DNA from: Alopecurus myosuroides
Lineage: Eukaryota > Streptophyta > Magnoliopsida > Poales > Poaceae
Length of the DNA: 64,000 nt
Assembly (NCBI GenBank): GCA_028641055.1
Contig: CM054062.1
Location: forward strand, 237,410,376 to 237,474,375
Direction of reading: 5' to 3'
Positions within the stretch are counted from its first letter, which is position 1. The number at the start of each line of letters is the position of its first letter. The notes beneath the pieces are model-generated. The model was not told the DNA's origin. It was given only the letters and a program-made list of their open reading frames with translations, and did no database searches. The translations under genes were made by a program, and so were the position numbers. This document shows, in pieces, positions 1 through 10,677 of this stretch.

Positions 1-191
1 ACTACCACAAATATGATTGTTGTGCAAATAATTTTTCAATTTCTCCTCAAACACTTCATGTCCTAATTCAAGGTAGATATTATACAGTTCTAAAATTGTT
101 TTGTTGTTTTCCATTTTATAATTTTTTTTGTGTGTTTTAGGTTTATATGTTAGTATGCAATGCAAACAAGAATAAAAGCTTAGCACAACGC

Positions 192-209
192 TCCCCGGCA
201 ACGGCGCCA
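192..209 (-). other. Primer-binding site (tRNA-Asp type)
   Basis: Minus strand reads TGGCGCCGTTGCCGGGGA, complementary to the 3' end of plant tRNA-Asp (known tRNA sequence). It lies 10 bases inside the LTR end. It fixes the orientation of the left-edge element. Confidence 0.85.
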
Positions 210-219
210 GAAAAGTGCG

Positions 220-1630
220 TGATGACTCCCAAGTGCAGGAGATCAATTGTAGTACCTTTCGATAAGTATTTGAGTGTCGAACCCACGAGGAGCTGAAGGT
301 AAGCTATCTATTCTCTAAAGCCCTATAACCCTCTTATATGGCTGTTTATGCAAAGCAATAAGTTTGACTAAAAGGAACTAACTAATTAAAAGCAAGTGAC
401 GTGGAGTGTGGTTTGTCTAGTAACTAGTGAAGCAAGTTTAAAATGCAAGTAATCCTAAAGCAAGTTTCTAAGTAAGTTTCACAAGTAGCAAGCAGCAAAT
501 ATCTCAAGTATCTCAAGGGAGCAAGTGTTCTAGCAATAGGTGTTTCGTTCGTGTGGTTGTCACAATTAGTGAAGCACATGTTTTAGTCTTAGTTGTTTCT
601 TCTAGGAAGGAGCCATGAATAGGTATAGTCAAGTAAATGATCTACAACCCCTTATGATGGATCATGTGGCCAAGTAAATGACTGCGCAAGATTGATTAAG
701 ACATAAAGTCCCACCATAGCCTTACGTTCTAAGGTCCCCTATATATATCCCCCAATAACTTAACTTTGTGGCTCGGTCTCAGGTTACTGTCACTCCCAAG
801 TCACCACCACTCCATTATGCTACCGGTGATCACCTTAAATGCATTCCCCAACATATGTGTGCACTCATATATTGTACATAAAGACAATCATAGAATATAA
901 CAAACTTGTATGCAACCAATCAACGAACTATTTCACCATTGCCAAGAACAATTCACTACTCAAACATAGACGGGGAGACACAATACATCAAGGGAATATA
1001 GTATTGCATCATACATCGTGTTTGCCAAGATATTACAGTGGAGAGATGGAGCTGATCTTGCTGTAGATGTTGATGATGAACACGCCGGAGGGGGTGGAGC
1101 CCTCTGGGGGTGATCCCGGCGGCGTTTCCCCCCTCCGATCTTCTCCGGCGGCAGCCTTCTGTCTCTCTGTTTCGTGGTTTCGTCTCTCGACGCCGCCTCC
1201 TTCTCGAAAAGGCCAGGGGACCCTTATATATAGTCGTTTTTAGGTCACGAGACACTCGGGAGAAGAAAGATCGACGGCATCGGGGCCACGGGGGCAAAAA
1301 GGGGGCCCCATACGCGGCCAAGGAATCTGGCCGCATGGAGGGTCCTCTTTCCACCTGGTTGGCCTTTTGGCCCTCTACTTTGGCCCATGGTATTCGTCTC
1401 GAAAATTCTGAACCGTGCTCTTTGGCCTTGCCCTTTTTGGAGTCCCGAAGGTCCCGGAAAGTCTGAAACACTAAAAAGTACGTTTTCTGGAAAAACAGGG
1501 TTAGAACCAAAAGAAGGGGGATTGTTCATAAAATCCCCCAAATCATTATAAAACATGAATATAAGTTGCTAATATGTAGGAAAAACAAGTAATAACATGC
1601 AAAGTTTATGTATGCATTTTACATGCATCA
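220..1630 (-). repeat. 5' LTR of the Athila-like element
   Basis: On the minus strand the LTR begins TGATGCATGTAAAATGC (at 1630) and ends AGTCATCA (at 220), about 1.41 kb, with TG...CA ends. A TATA box (minus CTATATATAAGGG, around 1223-1234) lies in the GC-rich central part. ORFs of 103-184 codons between 956 and 1556 on both strands are incidental openings in GC-rich LTR sequence. The partner LTR is outside the window, so the boundary rests on the primer-site geometry and on the resumption of Copia coding sequence at 1631. Confidence 0.7.
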
Positions 1631-3030
1631 CCGCCCCATACTCAGCTTCGGCGGTGGAGATAAATATACAATTTTTGCTTCTTAGAAGACCAACTCACCA
1701 AAGACTAACCAAGGAATTGGCAAGCCCCTAAAATCGATTTCCTATCATCTTGATCACCGTCCCAATCCGAGTATTTGTACCCCTTGAGAGAAAATTGTGC
1801 AACCTTTGGGTACCAAAAACCAAAACTTGAGGTATGAACTAAATACTGAAAGATCCTATGGATCGCCACCAAATGGCTTTCCTTAGGATCCGCTTGATAC
1901 CTTGCACACACTCCTACACTCAACACAATATCGGGCCTAGATGCACAAAGATAAAGCAAAGAACCAATCATAGAACAATACAACTTTTGGTCCACATCTT
2001 TAGTGTTCGAATTGCGCTTGAGATGATATTTGATTTGCATTGGAGAGATCTTCTCTTTAGCACCTTAGAAGTTGAACCTCTTGAGCATATATTGGGTATA
2101 CTTGGCTTGAGAGATGAAAGTCCCACGAGCCAATTGCTTGATCTCAAAACCAAGGAAGAATTTGAGCTCTCCCATCATAGACATCTCAAACATGGCAGTC
2201 ATAATCTTGGAGAATTTATCATTGAAAGTTTTGTTAGTTGAGACAAAGATGATATCATCCACGTAGAGTTGGCATACGAAAATCTCTTGTTTTACCCTCT
2301 TTGTGAAAAGGGTGGGATCGATTTTCCCAACTTCAAACCCACGGTCTTGCAACAACTCTCTAAGGTGCTCATACCATGCACGTGGTGCTTGTTTAAGTCC
2401 ATAGAGAGCCTTATCGAGCCTGTAGACATGGTTAGGGAAGTTGGGGCTCTCAAACCCCGTATGTTGATTAACATATACCTCCTCTTTCAATGGACCATTT
2501 AGAAAAGCACTTTTGACATCCATTTGTTGCAATTTAAAGTTATGCGAAGATGCATATGCAAGGAGGATACAGATGGACTCAAGGCGAGCCACGAGAGCAT
2601 AGGTTTCATCAAAGTCAATACCTTCCACTTGAGTATAACCTTGAGCCACCAATCTTACTCTGATCCTTATGACAATGTCATGCTCATCTTGCTTGTTCTT
2701 GAGTATCCACTTGGTGCCAATAACATTGTGGTACTCTTTAGGATTCTTAACTAGCTTCCAAACTTTATTGCGCTCAAAGTTATTGAGACCAGCATGCATA
2801 TCTTCCAACCAATCCGAGTCCTCAAGAGCCTCAAACACTTTCTTTGGTTCCACCATGGATACGTGAGTTTGATTCTCACTAAAACTTTCTAATTGAGCCC
2901 TTGCGGACCTTCTTGCTTGAACATCACTCAACACCTTACCATCGGAGGCATCAACTTGCTTCAAGGCTCTGGAAATCCTTTTAGCACGACGGGCTTCGAT
3001 CTGCTCATTGTTGCGAGGAGGAATCACTTG
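1631..3030 (-). pseudogene. Copia RT and RNase H, broken
   Basis: The largest open piece (2065-3027, 320 codons) holds the RT core: GTKWILKNKQDE near the start, the [13 protein letters not shown] block, [16 protein letters not shown], and the catalytic YVDDIIF motif. After a frameshift near 2050 the next piece (1705-2040) carries [18 protein letters not shown] and the beginning of RNase H, ending at the insertion point 1630/1631. The alignment partner is the intact RT/RNase H at 26600-28200. The reverse transcriptase cannot be expressed whole. Confidence 0.85.
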
Positions 3031-4625
3031 ATCATCTTGATAATTTGGGCCCCCGTATTGACCTGAATGTTGGCCTTGATCATCATCATCATGGCTTGCT
3101 TCAACTTAATATGAGTAAGGTTGATCTTGGCCATGACCTTGGCTAGCTTGAATGATTGGAGTGGTTGGTTCTTGCATAGCACCTTGGTCAACAAGAGAAG
3201 GGTCTTGAACTTGTTCTTGGTTTGGTGCTTTACTTGCTCTCTTGGCATGATCTTCTAATGTAGAGGAGGACTCCACTTGAGTAGATCATAGTCCTTATCG
3301 AGTCGGCACAAGGTGTACCTCAATGGGGCGGAAAATCCCACGCTCATTCTTCCTATGGATTCTTGAGGAATTTCAACATCTACATTAGAAACACGAAATT
3401 GTGCAACTTGAGAGCCATAATTTTCTTCGAAAATCACACTAAAAGATTCTATGACAATCCTTGAGGCCTTGTCAAGGACTCTATAAGTGTGGGATTCGAC
3501 ACTGTAACCAACAAATGTACCCTCAATAGATTTAGATCAGAATTTAGACAAACGAACACCTTTTACCGAATAGAAACACTTACAACTGAAGACACGGAAG
3601 TAGGAGATATTTGGTTTGTTGTCGGTGAAAATTTCATATGGAGTCTTCATTAAGACCTTTCGAATGTAGATCCGGTTAGAGGAGTGACAAGCCGTAGAGA
3701 TGGCTTCGGCCCATGGATATTGGGGACAAGAATACTACGCCAACATGGTCCTAGCCATATCCAAGAGAGTCCGGTTCTTCCTTTCGGCTACACCATTTTG
3801 TTGAGGGGTATATGCAACAGAATATTGATGAGGAATACCCTCATTTAGAGTGTAGTTATTGAACTTGGAGCCATTGTCACTTCTAATGGACAAGATAGGA
3901 ACATTTTGTTGGCGTTGCACTTGATTGGAGAAGTCGATGACGGCTTGTTGGGTCTCACTCTTCAAATTGAAGAAATAAACCCAAGTATATATTGAATAGT
4001 CATCAATAATAACCAAGCAATACTTCTTTCCACCAAGACTTGCCTAGGGCACGACACCAAAGAGATCAACATGGAGAAGCACCAGGATCCTCTTTGATGA
4101 TATAATGGTCTTTCCTTAAACACAAGCCCTACAAACACGATCTTTGGCAAAAGAAACATTTTCTTTTAGTCCGAGGATGAGGCCACCTTGGTGGAGACTT
4201 TGCAAAGTTCTCATATTGACATGGGATAGGCGGTGATGCCACAACCATCCCACATCCTCCTTTCCGAAAAGACACATCGCTTGAGAGTTGGTAGACTCCA
4301 AAAAGTCTACCACTTATAACTCATTTTATACATATCCCACGTATGCGACATCTAGAGGCTTGCTCCACAAAAATACCATGAATTCAGGTTCAAAGAAGAC
4401 GGAGAAACCCATCTTCGCTAAAGCACGAACTGAAAGTAAATTGAAACGATAGTTATGTGAGGAGCAACAACCACCTTGCCAAACCCCGTTACCTTAGACT
4501 TGGACTTATCTCTATATGTGACGGTTGCTTGAGATATAATTGGTCGCAACTCCGTCATAAGCTCCTTGCTTCCGGTCATATGACTTGTACATCCATTGTC
4601 AAGTATCCATTTTGACCAACTGGAA
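3031..4625 (-). pseudogene. Copia protease and integrase, broken
   Basis: From right to left: a protease relic (minus, about 4565-4600) with DNG replacing the usual catalytic DSG, followed by CTSHMTG; a GAG-pre-integrase zinc-binding segment (4116-4313) with WLWHHRLSHVNMRTL; and part of the integrase core (3735-4016) with [16 protein letters not shown] and a D-N-G-S segment (SDNGSKF). The stretch 3031-3730 corresponds to the integrase C-terminus and the variable linker before RT and is open only in short pieces (3024-3248, 3255-3437). At least four frame changes separate these parts. Confidence 0.8.
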
Positions 4626-6686
4626 GCATAGTCCTACAAGAAATCATTGACTAGAGTTAAGACCCGAGGAGTGTGCTCTCGTGTTAGCAACAAGGGTGTT
4701 TGGAACCTAAATAGTGTATTAAATGTAACCTTCAAAAGGACCAACATATTTAGCTTGCACAACACCATAAAATCAACATATAAGAAATGGTGAGGATTGT
4801 TAGTTCCCACGGGGTTGCTACAAGTGGTGTCGTCTCTAATGACAATACCACTCACACCAACATTCTTTTTTTGCTTGTGCGGGCTTGGCCTTCTTCTTGT
4901 TCTTCTTCTTCTTCTTCATGTTCTACTCTTGGCGACATAGCGAAGACCTTGCTTGCCTACTTGTGGTCTATGATCAACCACGTGTTGCTTTGGGGTCACT
5001 ACCTTTTCAACACTAGGGCCCTTGCCCTTGATTCTTGCAAGCTCAACCTTCAACCTAGCATTTTCCTCAATAATATCTGCATTATCACAAGAATAAGTGT
5101 AAGTCTAGGCACATTAAATTGATCTAGTTGAGTTTGAAGTTGTTTATGTGACTCTTTGAGGGTAGAGTGTTCACTCTCCAAAGCCTTGTGAGCCTTGGTG
5201 AGCTTCTCTAGATCCTCGGTTAGTTTATCATGACCAACCCCAAACTCAACCTTTTTCTTTTTTGCCATTTTATATTTAGAAATGGCACAATCAAGTTCCT
5301 CGGTAAGTTTAGACATTAATTCATTATGTGACTCTTCAATAGTTTCAAGTTCCTCCTCAAGAGAAACTTGAACCTCATGCTCTTCCTCAAGAGACATAGT
5401 GAGAGATACCTTCTCAATAGCATCATTTCTTTCGATCTCACCTTTCTTCTCAAGAGCTTCTTGGGCCTCTCCCAATTGACTCATGAGAAGATCAATTTAT
5501 CTCTTGGTCTAACCTTGCACGTTAGACATAAAACGACCCAAGGAGGCAATTTTATCTTCTACACTAAGACTAGCATGGCTATTCATTTCATTTGGAGTAT
5601 TAGAGATGATAGAATATGATACCTCCAAGGCCTTAGCCATGAAGCACTTGGCGGAGGCTTGAGGAAGTTTCTCATTGGGGGATTCAAAGAGTGATGGAGA
5701 TGATGATGATGATGATGCAATAGCAATAGCAGCCACTTCACTTGTGGTTTGTTCTTCTTCATCATCACCAGAATCATACTCTTCTTGAGTCACTAGTACA
5801 AACCTTGAACATGGTTTCTGGTTGAAAGGTTTCTTCTTCAAGATAGGTTTCTTGTGAGGGACCTTTGACCTATCCTTGGGGATAAGTTTCCCTCCATGAC
5901 TTTCTCTATTCTCAAATGGGCACTCGACAAAAAAATGATGCTTGTCCTGACCATTGTAATAAGCCCTCACTTTTTAAGTCCCTTACTTTCCATAACTTGA
6001 CTTTGTCTTCTCCTCAACATAAGCCTTTGCCCTTGGGAGGATTCTTCCAAAACCTTTGCACAACAAGAGCAATGAAGTCCTTGAGCACAGGATCATACAC
6101 TTGATCTTTCAATGCAGCCAAGTCTTCACTTGACTCAAACTCTACTTGATGGTCCAGCATCTTTGTCAAACTTGGCCTTCAAAGCAACGGAGACTCCTTT
6201 GTGCATTCAAATAGCACGAGCACGAGTGTCATGAGCGAGCTTTGTTTGAACTTGAAAAGAGGCCATCTCTTGCATTACCTCGGTTAAGGTCATGAGATGA
6301 TAGTTGTGTATTCTTTGAATACTCTTCAAGTCCACGGGCTCAAATGGAATGAGGGCACTCATGTACTTCCTCTTTATCAAGCATCATCCACATGAGTGGC
6401 ACCAATACCACTAAAGGCGGTGGCAAGGGTCTTAAGTCTCCAATACATGTCGAAATGTTTCTTATCATCATGCATATAGAATCCTTCGACCTCATTGCTC
6501 AAGGTATCATACCTATTCCTCTTCATGCTTTCATTGCCCTCAAACATGGGGATAAGAGCATCCCATGTTTCTTTGGCGGTGGAGTATTGTTGAATATGAG
6601 GCATGTGGTTGGGACCCACGGCTTGTTGAATCATCGACAAGGCGGTGTAGTTGAGTTGGAAATCTACCACTTCTCTTCTTGTCAAG
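4626..6686 (-). pseudogene. Copia gag, broken and truncated at its N-terminal side
   Basis: Pieces from right to left: 6377-6686 is the central gag (UBN2-type) domain with KETWDALIPMFEGNESMKRN; 5509-5970 contains a decayed zinc knuckle in which the first two cysteines are lost (NGQDKHHFFVECPF); 5050-5484 is a glutamate/lysine-rich coiled coil typical of long Sirevirus gag C-termini; 4634-4855 ends gag just before protease. The N-terminal gag and 5' LTR were separated or lost at the Athila-type insertion at 6687. Confidence 0.75.
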
Positions 6687-7259
6687 TGATACGTCATAAA
6701 CGTATCCTTAATTTCTAATGTTCCATCTTGTTTTCATGTTGTTTCCCACATGTTTTCATTACACTTATGTCATTTTTATCATTTCCCGGGACTAACCTAT
6801 TGACAAGATGCCTCAGAGCCAGTTCCTGTTTTCTGCTGTTTTTAGTTTCAGAAAAGTTGTTCTGGAAATATTCTCGGAATTGGAAAGTTCGAAGCCCATA
6901 AGTCTTAAAATTCCCGGAGGGTCCACGAAGTCCCAAAGAGACCCGGAGGAGTGCCTGGGAGCCACCACACCATAGGGGGGCGCGGTTCCCTCTCTGGCCT
7001 CGCCAAGAGGTGTTGTGGGCCCCCTTGCCACCCCCGGCATCGCCCTTTCACCTATATATGCCCCCCGATGCATAAACCCTATAGGAATTGGCCCCCTTCC
7101 ACGAAAAAGTTCCGTAGCTCCGCCGCCGCCATCGACAAGTTTCGGGGGACAAAAATCTCTGTTCTGGCACCCTACCGGGACGGGGAAGTGCCCCCGGATC
7201 CATATCCATCGACTCCACCGCCATCTTCATCGCCGTTGTTGTCTCCCATGGTGAGGAGG
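6687..7259 (+). repeat. Athila-type LTR, left part (interrupted)
   Basis: Begins TGATACGTCATAAACGTATCC, the start of a common Triticeae/Pooideae Athila-type Gypsy LTR, and carries a TATA box (CTATATATG, about 7052-7060). It breaks at 7259 where the 42-kb Copia nest is inserted, and continues at 49363. Without the insertion the LTR is about 1.35 kb. Confidence 0.8.
7255..7259. other. Target-site duplication GGAGG (left copy)
   Basis: GGAGG precedes the TG of the Sirevirus LTR here and recurs at 49358-49362 just after its terminal CA. Removing 7260-49362 rejoins a continuous Athila-type LTR. Confidence 0.9.
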
Positions 7260-7962
7260 TGAAAATGCACTATGGTCAACTAGAGGGGGGTGAATAGGTT
7301 GACTACCAATTTTTCTTTTCTTTTCCTTTTAGTGGGGCTTAGCAAGATAAAGTAAGGTTCTCTAGATGTGCAACTAGGTGAGCAACCTATGTGGACAAAA
7401 CGATATGCGCAACGGAAGTAAAGCGTAAGGTAGTAAAGCAAACAACAAGTGTAAACAAGGAGACAAGGATATGATTCACCGTAGTTCCTTCTCAAAGATA
7501 AGTACGTCTACGTTGGAGAGGTGGGGAGCCACCTAGGCACTCCTCGATAGCACGGTTGTGCACACCTTGTTCTCCTTGAGCTTCTCCGGTGAGGGAGATG
7601 CTCGTTTCCACTATGAGGTCGACTTGAAGGCGTTGACCAAACCTTTACAAGGACTTGAGGTCACTCCACAAGATGGATGGAGGCTCTCAAGCGATCCGTA
7701 GCTTCTTGCAAAAATGTGGAAACTACAAGAACGAGATCTACTAAGGTTTCTAGGCCTCAAGTAGGATTCTAGATCTACTAGGTTGTGGTGGATGGATTTG
7801 AGATTCCTTTGGTGGAAGTGTGGATCTAGGTCTCCTCTAGCTCTCCACCAAGTTTGGGAGTGTTTGGGTGGACGGAGTGGGAGATCTAGGTGGTTGAAGC
7901 TTTCATTAATGGCTAGGAGAGAGAATGGGAAAAGCTTGGCATTTAAGAGGTAGGGGAAGGGG

Positions 7963-7970
7963 TATTTATA
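7963..7970 (-). promoter_or_regulatory. TATA box of the Sirevirus LTR (3' copy)
   Basis: Minus strand TATAAATA, flanked by the short inverted repeat AAGGGG/CCCCTT, downstream (in element orientation) of the CGG-rich U3 block. The same sequence is at 48618-48625 in the 5' LTR, the copy that would drive the element. Confidence 0.6.
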
Positions 7971-7993
7971 CCCCTTGCATTTAAGTGACCGTT

Positions 7994-8540
7994 TGCAGTC
8001 CAGGGGCACCGGAGGCTCTGGTGGTCTTCAGCCCACTCCACAGCCGCGCAGCACACCAGCTCGTATGTGCTGGAATACTGGGCGGAGGGTCCGGTGGGTC
8101 CTGCGGAGGTTCCGCCCACCGGAGGCTCACCGGAGGCTCCGGTGGAACCTCCGCTCTGCTCAAACAGAAAGGCAGTTAAGCGGAGCATCCACCGGACCCC
8201 CCACCGGAGGCCATTTACCCTAGGTAAAGGGAGGGCACCGGATGTCCACCGGAGGCTCCGGTGGAACCTCCGCTCTTCTCAAACAGAAGGGCATTTAAGC
8301 GGAGCTTCCACCGGAGGTGCACCGGACCCCTTTTACGTGTAGCACCTGTGTTGGAGGATGGCGGAGCCTCCGGTGGAATTAGCGGAGGTTCCGCCCACCG
8401 GAGCTCCACCGGAACTTCCGCTCCGGGGTCCGCTCGTTTGCTCCAGAGAGGGGTTTTAGCGGAGCTCCCACCGGACCCCCACCGGAGCCTGGGCGGAGCC
8501 TCCGGTGGATTCACCGGAGCCTCCGCTCCTGCACATTGCA
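7994..8540. repeat. CGG-rich palindromic block in U3 of the LTR
   Basis: Many overlapping copies of a self-complementary motif (core CCGGAGGCTCCGG, flanked by CACC/GGTG) alternating with GCGGAGGTTCCGCC. The block recurs in the 5' LTR (48649-49195) and, shorter, inside the element at 25935-26145. Such CGG palindromes are known for Sirevirus LTRs; a role in transcription or as methylation targets is inference. Confidence 0.8.
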
Positions 8541-8702
8541 CTTTCCTGGATTCCTTTCTCCTTGCACTTTTCATATAAAATGATCATTTGCCCCAAAGAA
8601 TAAGTGAACCTGTTTAAACCTGGGCATTTCCATCTATTGAACACACATTAGATCAAATAGTTGTGTTGTCATATAATTACCAAAACGGACGATGATCTTT
8701 CA

Positions 8703-9139
8703 TTCTCCCCCTTTTTGGTAATTGATGACAACATAACTATTTGTATGATTATAAACACAATATGAACGGAGCTCCCCCTAAAGGTATGCTCCTTTCATAT
8801 TGAGAGCATTTAGGCATGATATATAAGAATAACATGACAGCAATATCACAGTACACATATAACACATAAATAACATCAAACGAGGTTCACACGAACATCA
8901 TATGACATACGAGGTTCACACAAACATAATATGACGAAGTTCACGATAGATAGGAATATTGTAAATAAGCCGAAGTTCCAAATGATCCAATAAGAAACCA
9001 AACTCCCTGAAGCAAAATAAAATATGCAAATAAAGAAGCTTGAGGGAGACCCATTCAAATTCCCGTTCCTAATATAAATCTCTCCCCCTTTGGCATCAAG
9101 ATACCAAAAAGAGAGAGACCAAGATGCAAACGTCCCAAA
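8703..9139 (-). other. 3' untranslated region of the Sirevirus element with repeated polypurine tracts
   Basis: No gene. The primary polypurine tract abuts the LTR (minus ACCAAAAAGGGGGAGAA, 8719-8703). Two further tracts with the core AGGGGGAG occur at 8771-8784 and 9081-9093, and a fourth at 26531-26543 just after pol. Multiple polypurine tracts are a described Sirevirus trait. Confidence 0.8.
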
Positions 9140-10635
9140 TCACTCGGAGGAGGAGGAGGCTTCCGGAGCCGGGGAGGGATCACGGCGGTGAGAGCTAGTG
9201 GCTTCATCTCCTTCTTCCTCGGACCACTCAATAAGCTTGCCCTTGGAGTCCTTTGCTTGCCAATCGTCCCAATTGGTGATGCTATCAAGAACCGGGGAGT
9301 CAATGGAGAGGCCTTCCTCACGAAGACGTTGACGAGAAGCTTGAGCTTTGTTGCGGTTCTTGAGTTCCTTATCATAGTGTTCTTCCCATTGATGTTGCTC
9401 TATTTTCTTGTTCAAACGAAACACTTTATTGAGAGCTCTTGCCATCCATTTGAAAGCGTTGCTAGAGGGAGGAGGTTGAGATGGACCCTCGTCTTCTTCC
9501 TCATCAACAATGATGCGAGGCCTAGCCTTGTGCTTGCGGATGGCGGGAGTGGGATGCACAACGGGTTCCGTGTGATCTTTCATGAGAAGTCTCTTTTCCG
9601 TGTGAGAGATCCAATGCTCATCATCAAGAGGTTCATTCGGAAACTTTTTATTCCATACGTGTAGGATGATCTTCACGATGAACGGCCCAAAGCAAGCATT
9701 CTTCCGGTTGACAACGGCATGCCACAACTCATTCTAAATATAATCAAGCACATCAAGCTTGCGAGGAGTGTCATCCATCCGGTGTTGATGAGTAAGGAGC
9801 ATTAGGTTCTTCAAGAAACCTTGAATCTCATCCACATTGCCCGCCTTTGGGTTGATGGTCTCGCGATAGATGCGCAGCATGATGTCATATGTGGGATAGA
9901 GACCCTTCACGAACCCAACGGCGTACTTCTTCCAATGATAGAGAGGAGTAAGTCCATCCTTGGGAAGTGACGCGGTGTTAATGGCATGAACTCGGAACCA
10001 TCCGTTGGCAAACTCTTCTCCCTCAGCAAATGGACCAAAATGCAGGTAGCCACCAAGAATGATACCAACATCTTTCCATGTGATGTCAATCTGTCTACCA
10101 TTAGTCATCCAAATCATATTACGGTTGGTCTCATTGGAGAGATGAACCGTGGATAGAAACTGACAAACGGGCTCTTCATCGAAATCTTGTTGAAGAGTGA
10201 TAATGGGACCAAGACCAAATTTTTGAATGAGCTCAAGAGCCTCCCCAAAGTACTTGTGATTCCTTTCCATGTGCCCAATACTAATGGCGTGTTGAGGGAC
10301 GACATTGTCCTTCGGCTTCCTCATCAAAATCTCACTATAAATCTGCCCTTGGAAGACGGTGTGAAAGCGTGGATCCTTACCCCAGAATTGGGGCATCAAA
10401 CGATCACGGGCAACCACATACGGGTTCTCACGCCTTTCCTTCAAGAACATAGCCTCGGACATCTTGGAGGCGGTTGGTGCGGTGTTCCTCCTGGGCAAAG
10501 TCTTCTCGGGAGCCGGAAAGCGCTTGCGCTTGCCTTGAGAGCTGTCAAGTTCTGCTTGAATCTCATCCACAGGTTGAGTCTTGCGGCGGCCGGTGGTCTT
10601 GTACCGTTTCCCTTTTCCCTTGGAACCGGAAGCAT
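9140..10635 (-). CDS. Sirevirus accessory ('envelope-position') protein, main exon, one in-frame stop
   Basis: An open stretch of about 505 codons downstream of pol, broken by a single TAG at about 9734-9736, with the same frame on both sides. The protein has a basic, low-complexity N-terminus (about 60 residues), a central region around GPIITLQQDFDEEPVCQF, WMTNGRQIDITWKDVGIILG and GGYLHFGPF resembling the 'putative plant transposon protein' type domain, and a charged, serine-rich C-terminus. I see no convincing signal peptide, membrane anchor or fusion segment, so envelope function is unsupported. A consensus 3' splice site ends at 10636, and the first exon is probably 25724-25736. The hydrophobic FMIFLLSLL stretch upstream of 10636 would then be intron, not protein. 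Confidence 0.65.
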
Positions 10636-10672
10636 CTAAGAGAGAAAGCAAGAAGATCATGAACAAAGAGTA

Positions 10673-10677
10673 ATGCT
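10673..10677. other. Target-site duplication ATGCT (left copy)
   Basis: ATGCT flanks the Tekay element on the left and recurs at 25462-25466, marking a single insertion event inside the probable intron of the accessory gene. Confidence 0.92.

Larger units (their letters stand above)
1..1630 (-). mobile_element. Athila-like Ty3/Gypsy element, 5' end only (LTR + primer site)
   Basis: A minus-strand LTR retrotransposon whose 5' LTR (220-1630) and tRNA-Asp-type primer-binding site (192-209) are in the window. The 191 bases left of the primer site are the start of its internal region and hold no recognisable coding sequence. The rest of the element lies beyond the left edge. It interrupts the RNase H region of an older Copia element, which resumes at 1631. 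The tRNA-Asp primer, the LTR ending ATCA and the 10-base spacer ending CTTTTC before the primer site match the second Athila-type LTR in this window (6687-50138), so I assign both to the same broad lineage. No coding domain is visible to prove the lineage. Confidence 0.75.
1631..6686 (-). mobile_element. Decayed Sirevirus-type Ty1/Copia element, internal fragment
   Basis: A 5-kb internal portion of a minus-strand Copia element, in the order gag, protease, integrase, RT, RNase H (right to left). It is cut at the left by the Athila-like element inside RNase H and at the right by the Athila-type LTR at 6687 inside gag, so neither LTR is present. Numerous stops and frameshifts break all domains, marking it as the oldest layer here. 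Its RT, integrase and coiled-coil gag parts are clearly related to, but well diverged from, the younger Sirevirus at 7260-49357. Confidence 0.85.
7260..8702 (-). repeat. 3' LTR of the Sirevirus-type element
   Basis: Plus strand starts TGAAAATGCACTATGG and ends GATGATCTTTCA. It matches the right LTR at 47919-49357 with few substitutions and small indels (a G-run and an 8-base deletion). It contains a TATA box and a long CGG-palindrome block. ORFs seen on both strands at 7943-8578 are by-products of the palindromic GC-rich block. Confidence 0.93.

Noticed and set aside
956..1510. A 184-codon minus-strand ORF in the left Athila-like LTR
   Set aside because: Overlaps equally long ORFs on the opposite strand in GC-rich LTR sequence; no domain.
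7994..8540. Regular CCGGAGGCTCCGG repeats suggesting a CRISPR-like array
   Set aside because: Irregular spacing, self-palindromic units without unique spacers, eukaryotic retrotransposon LTR context.
7943..8578. Clusters of overlapping ORFs on both strands (and at 48598-49233)
   Set aside because: By-products of the GC-rich palindromes in the Sirevirus LTR, duplicated because both LTRs carry them.
9140..10635. True viral-type envelope glycoprotein
   Set aside because: No signal peptide, transmembrane anchor or fusion segment; the hydrophobic start at 10637-10666 is probably intron.
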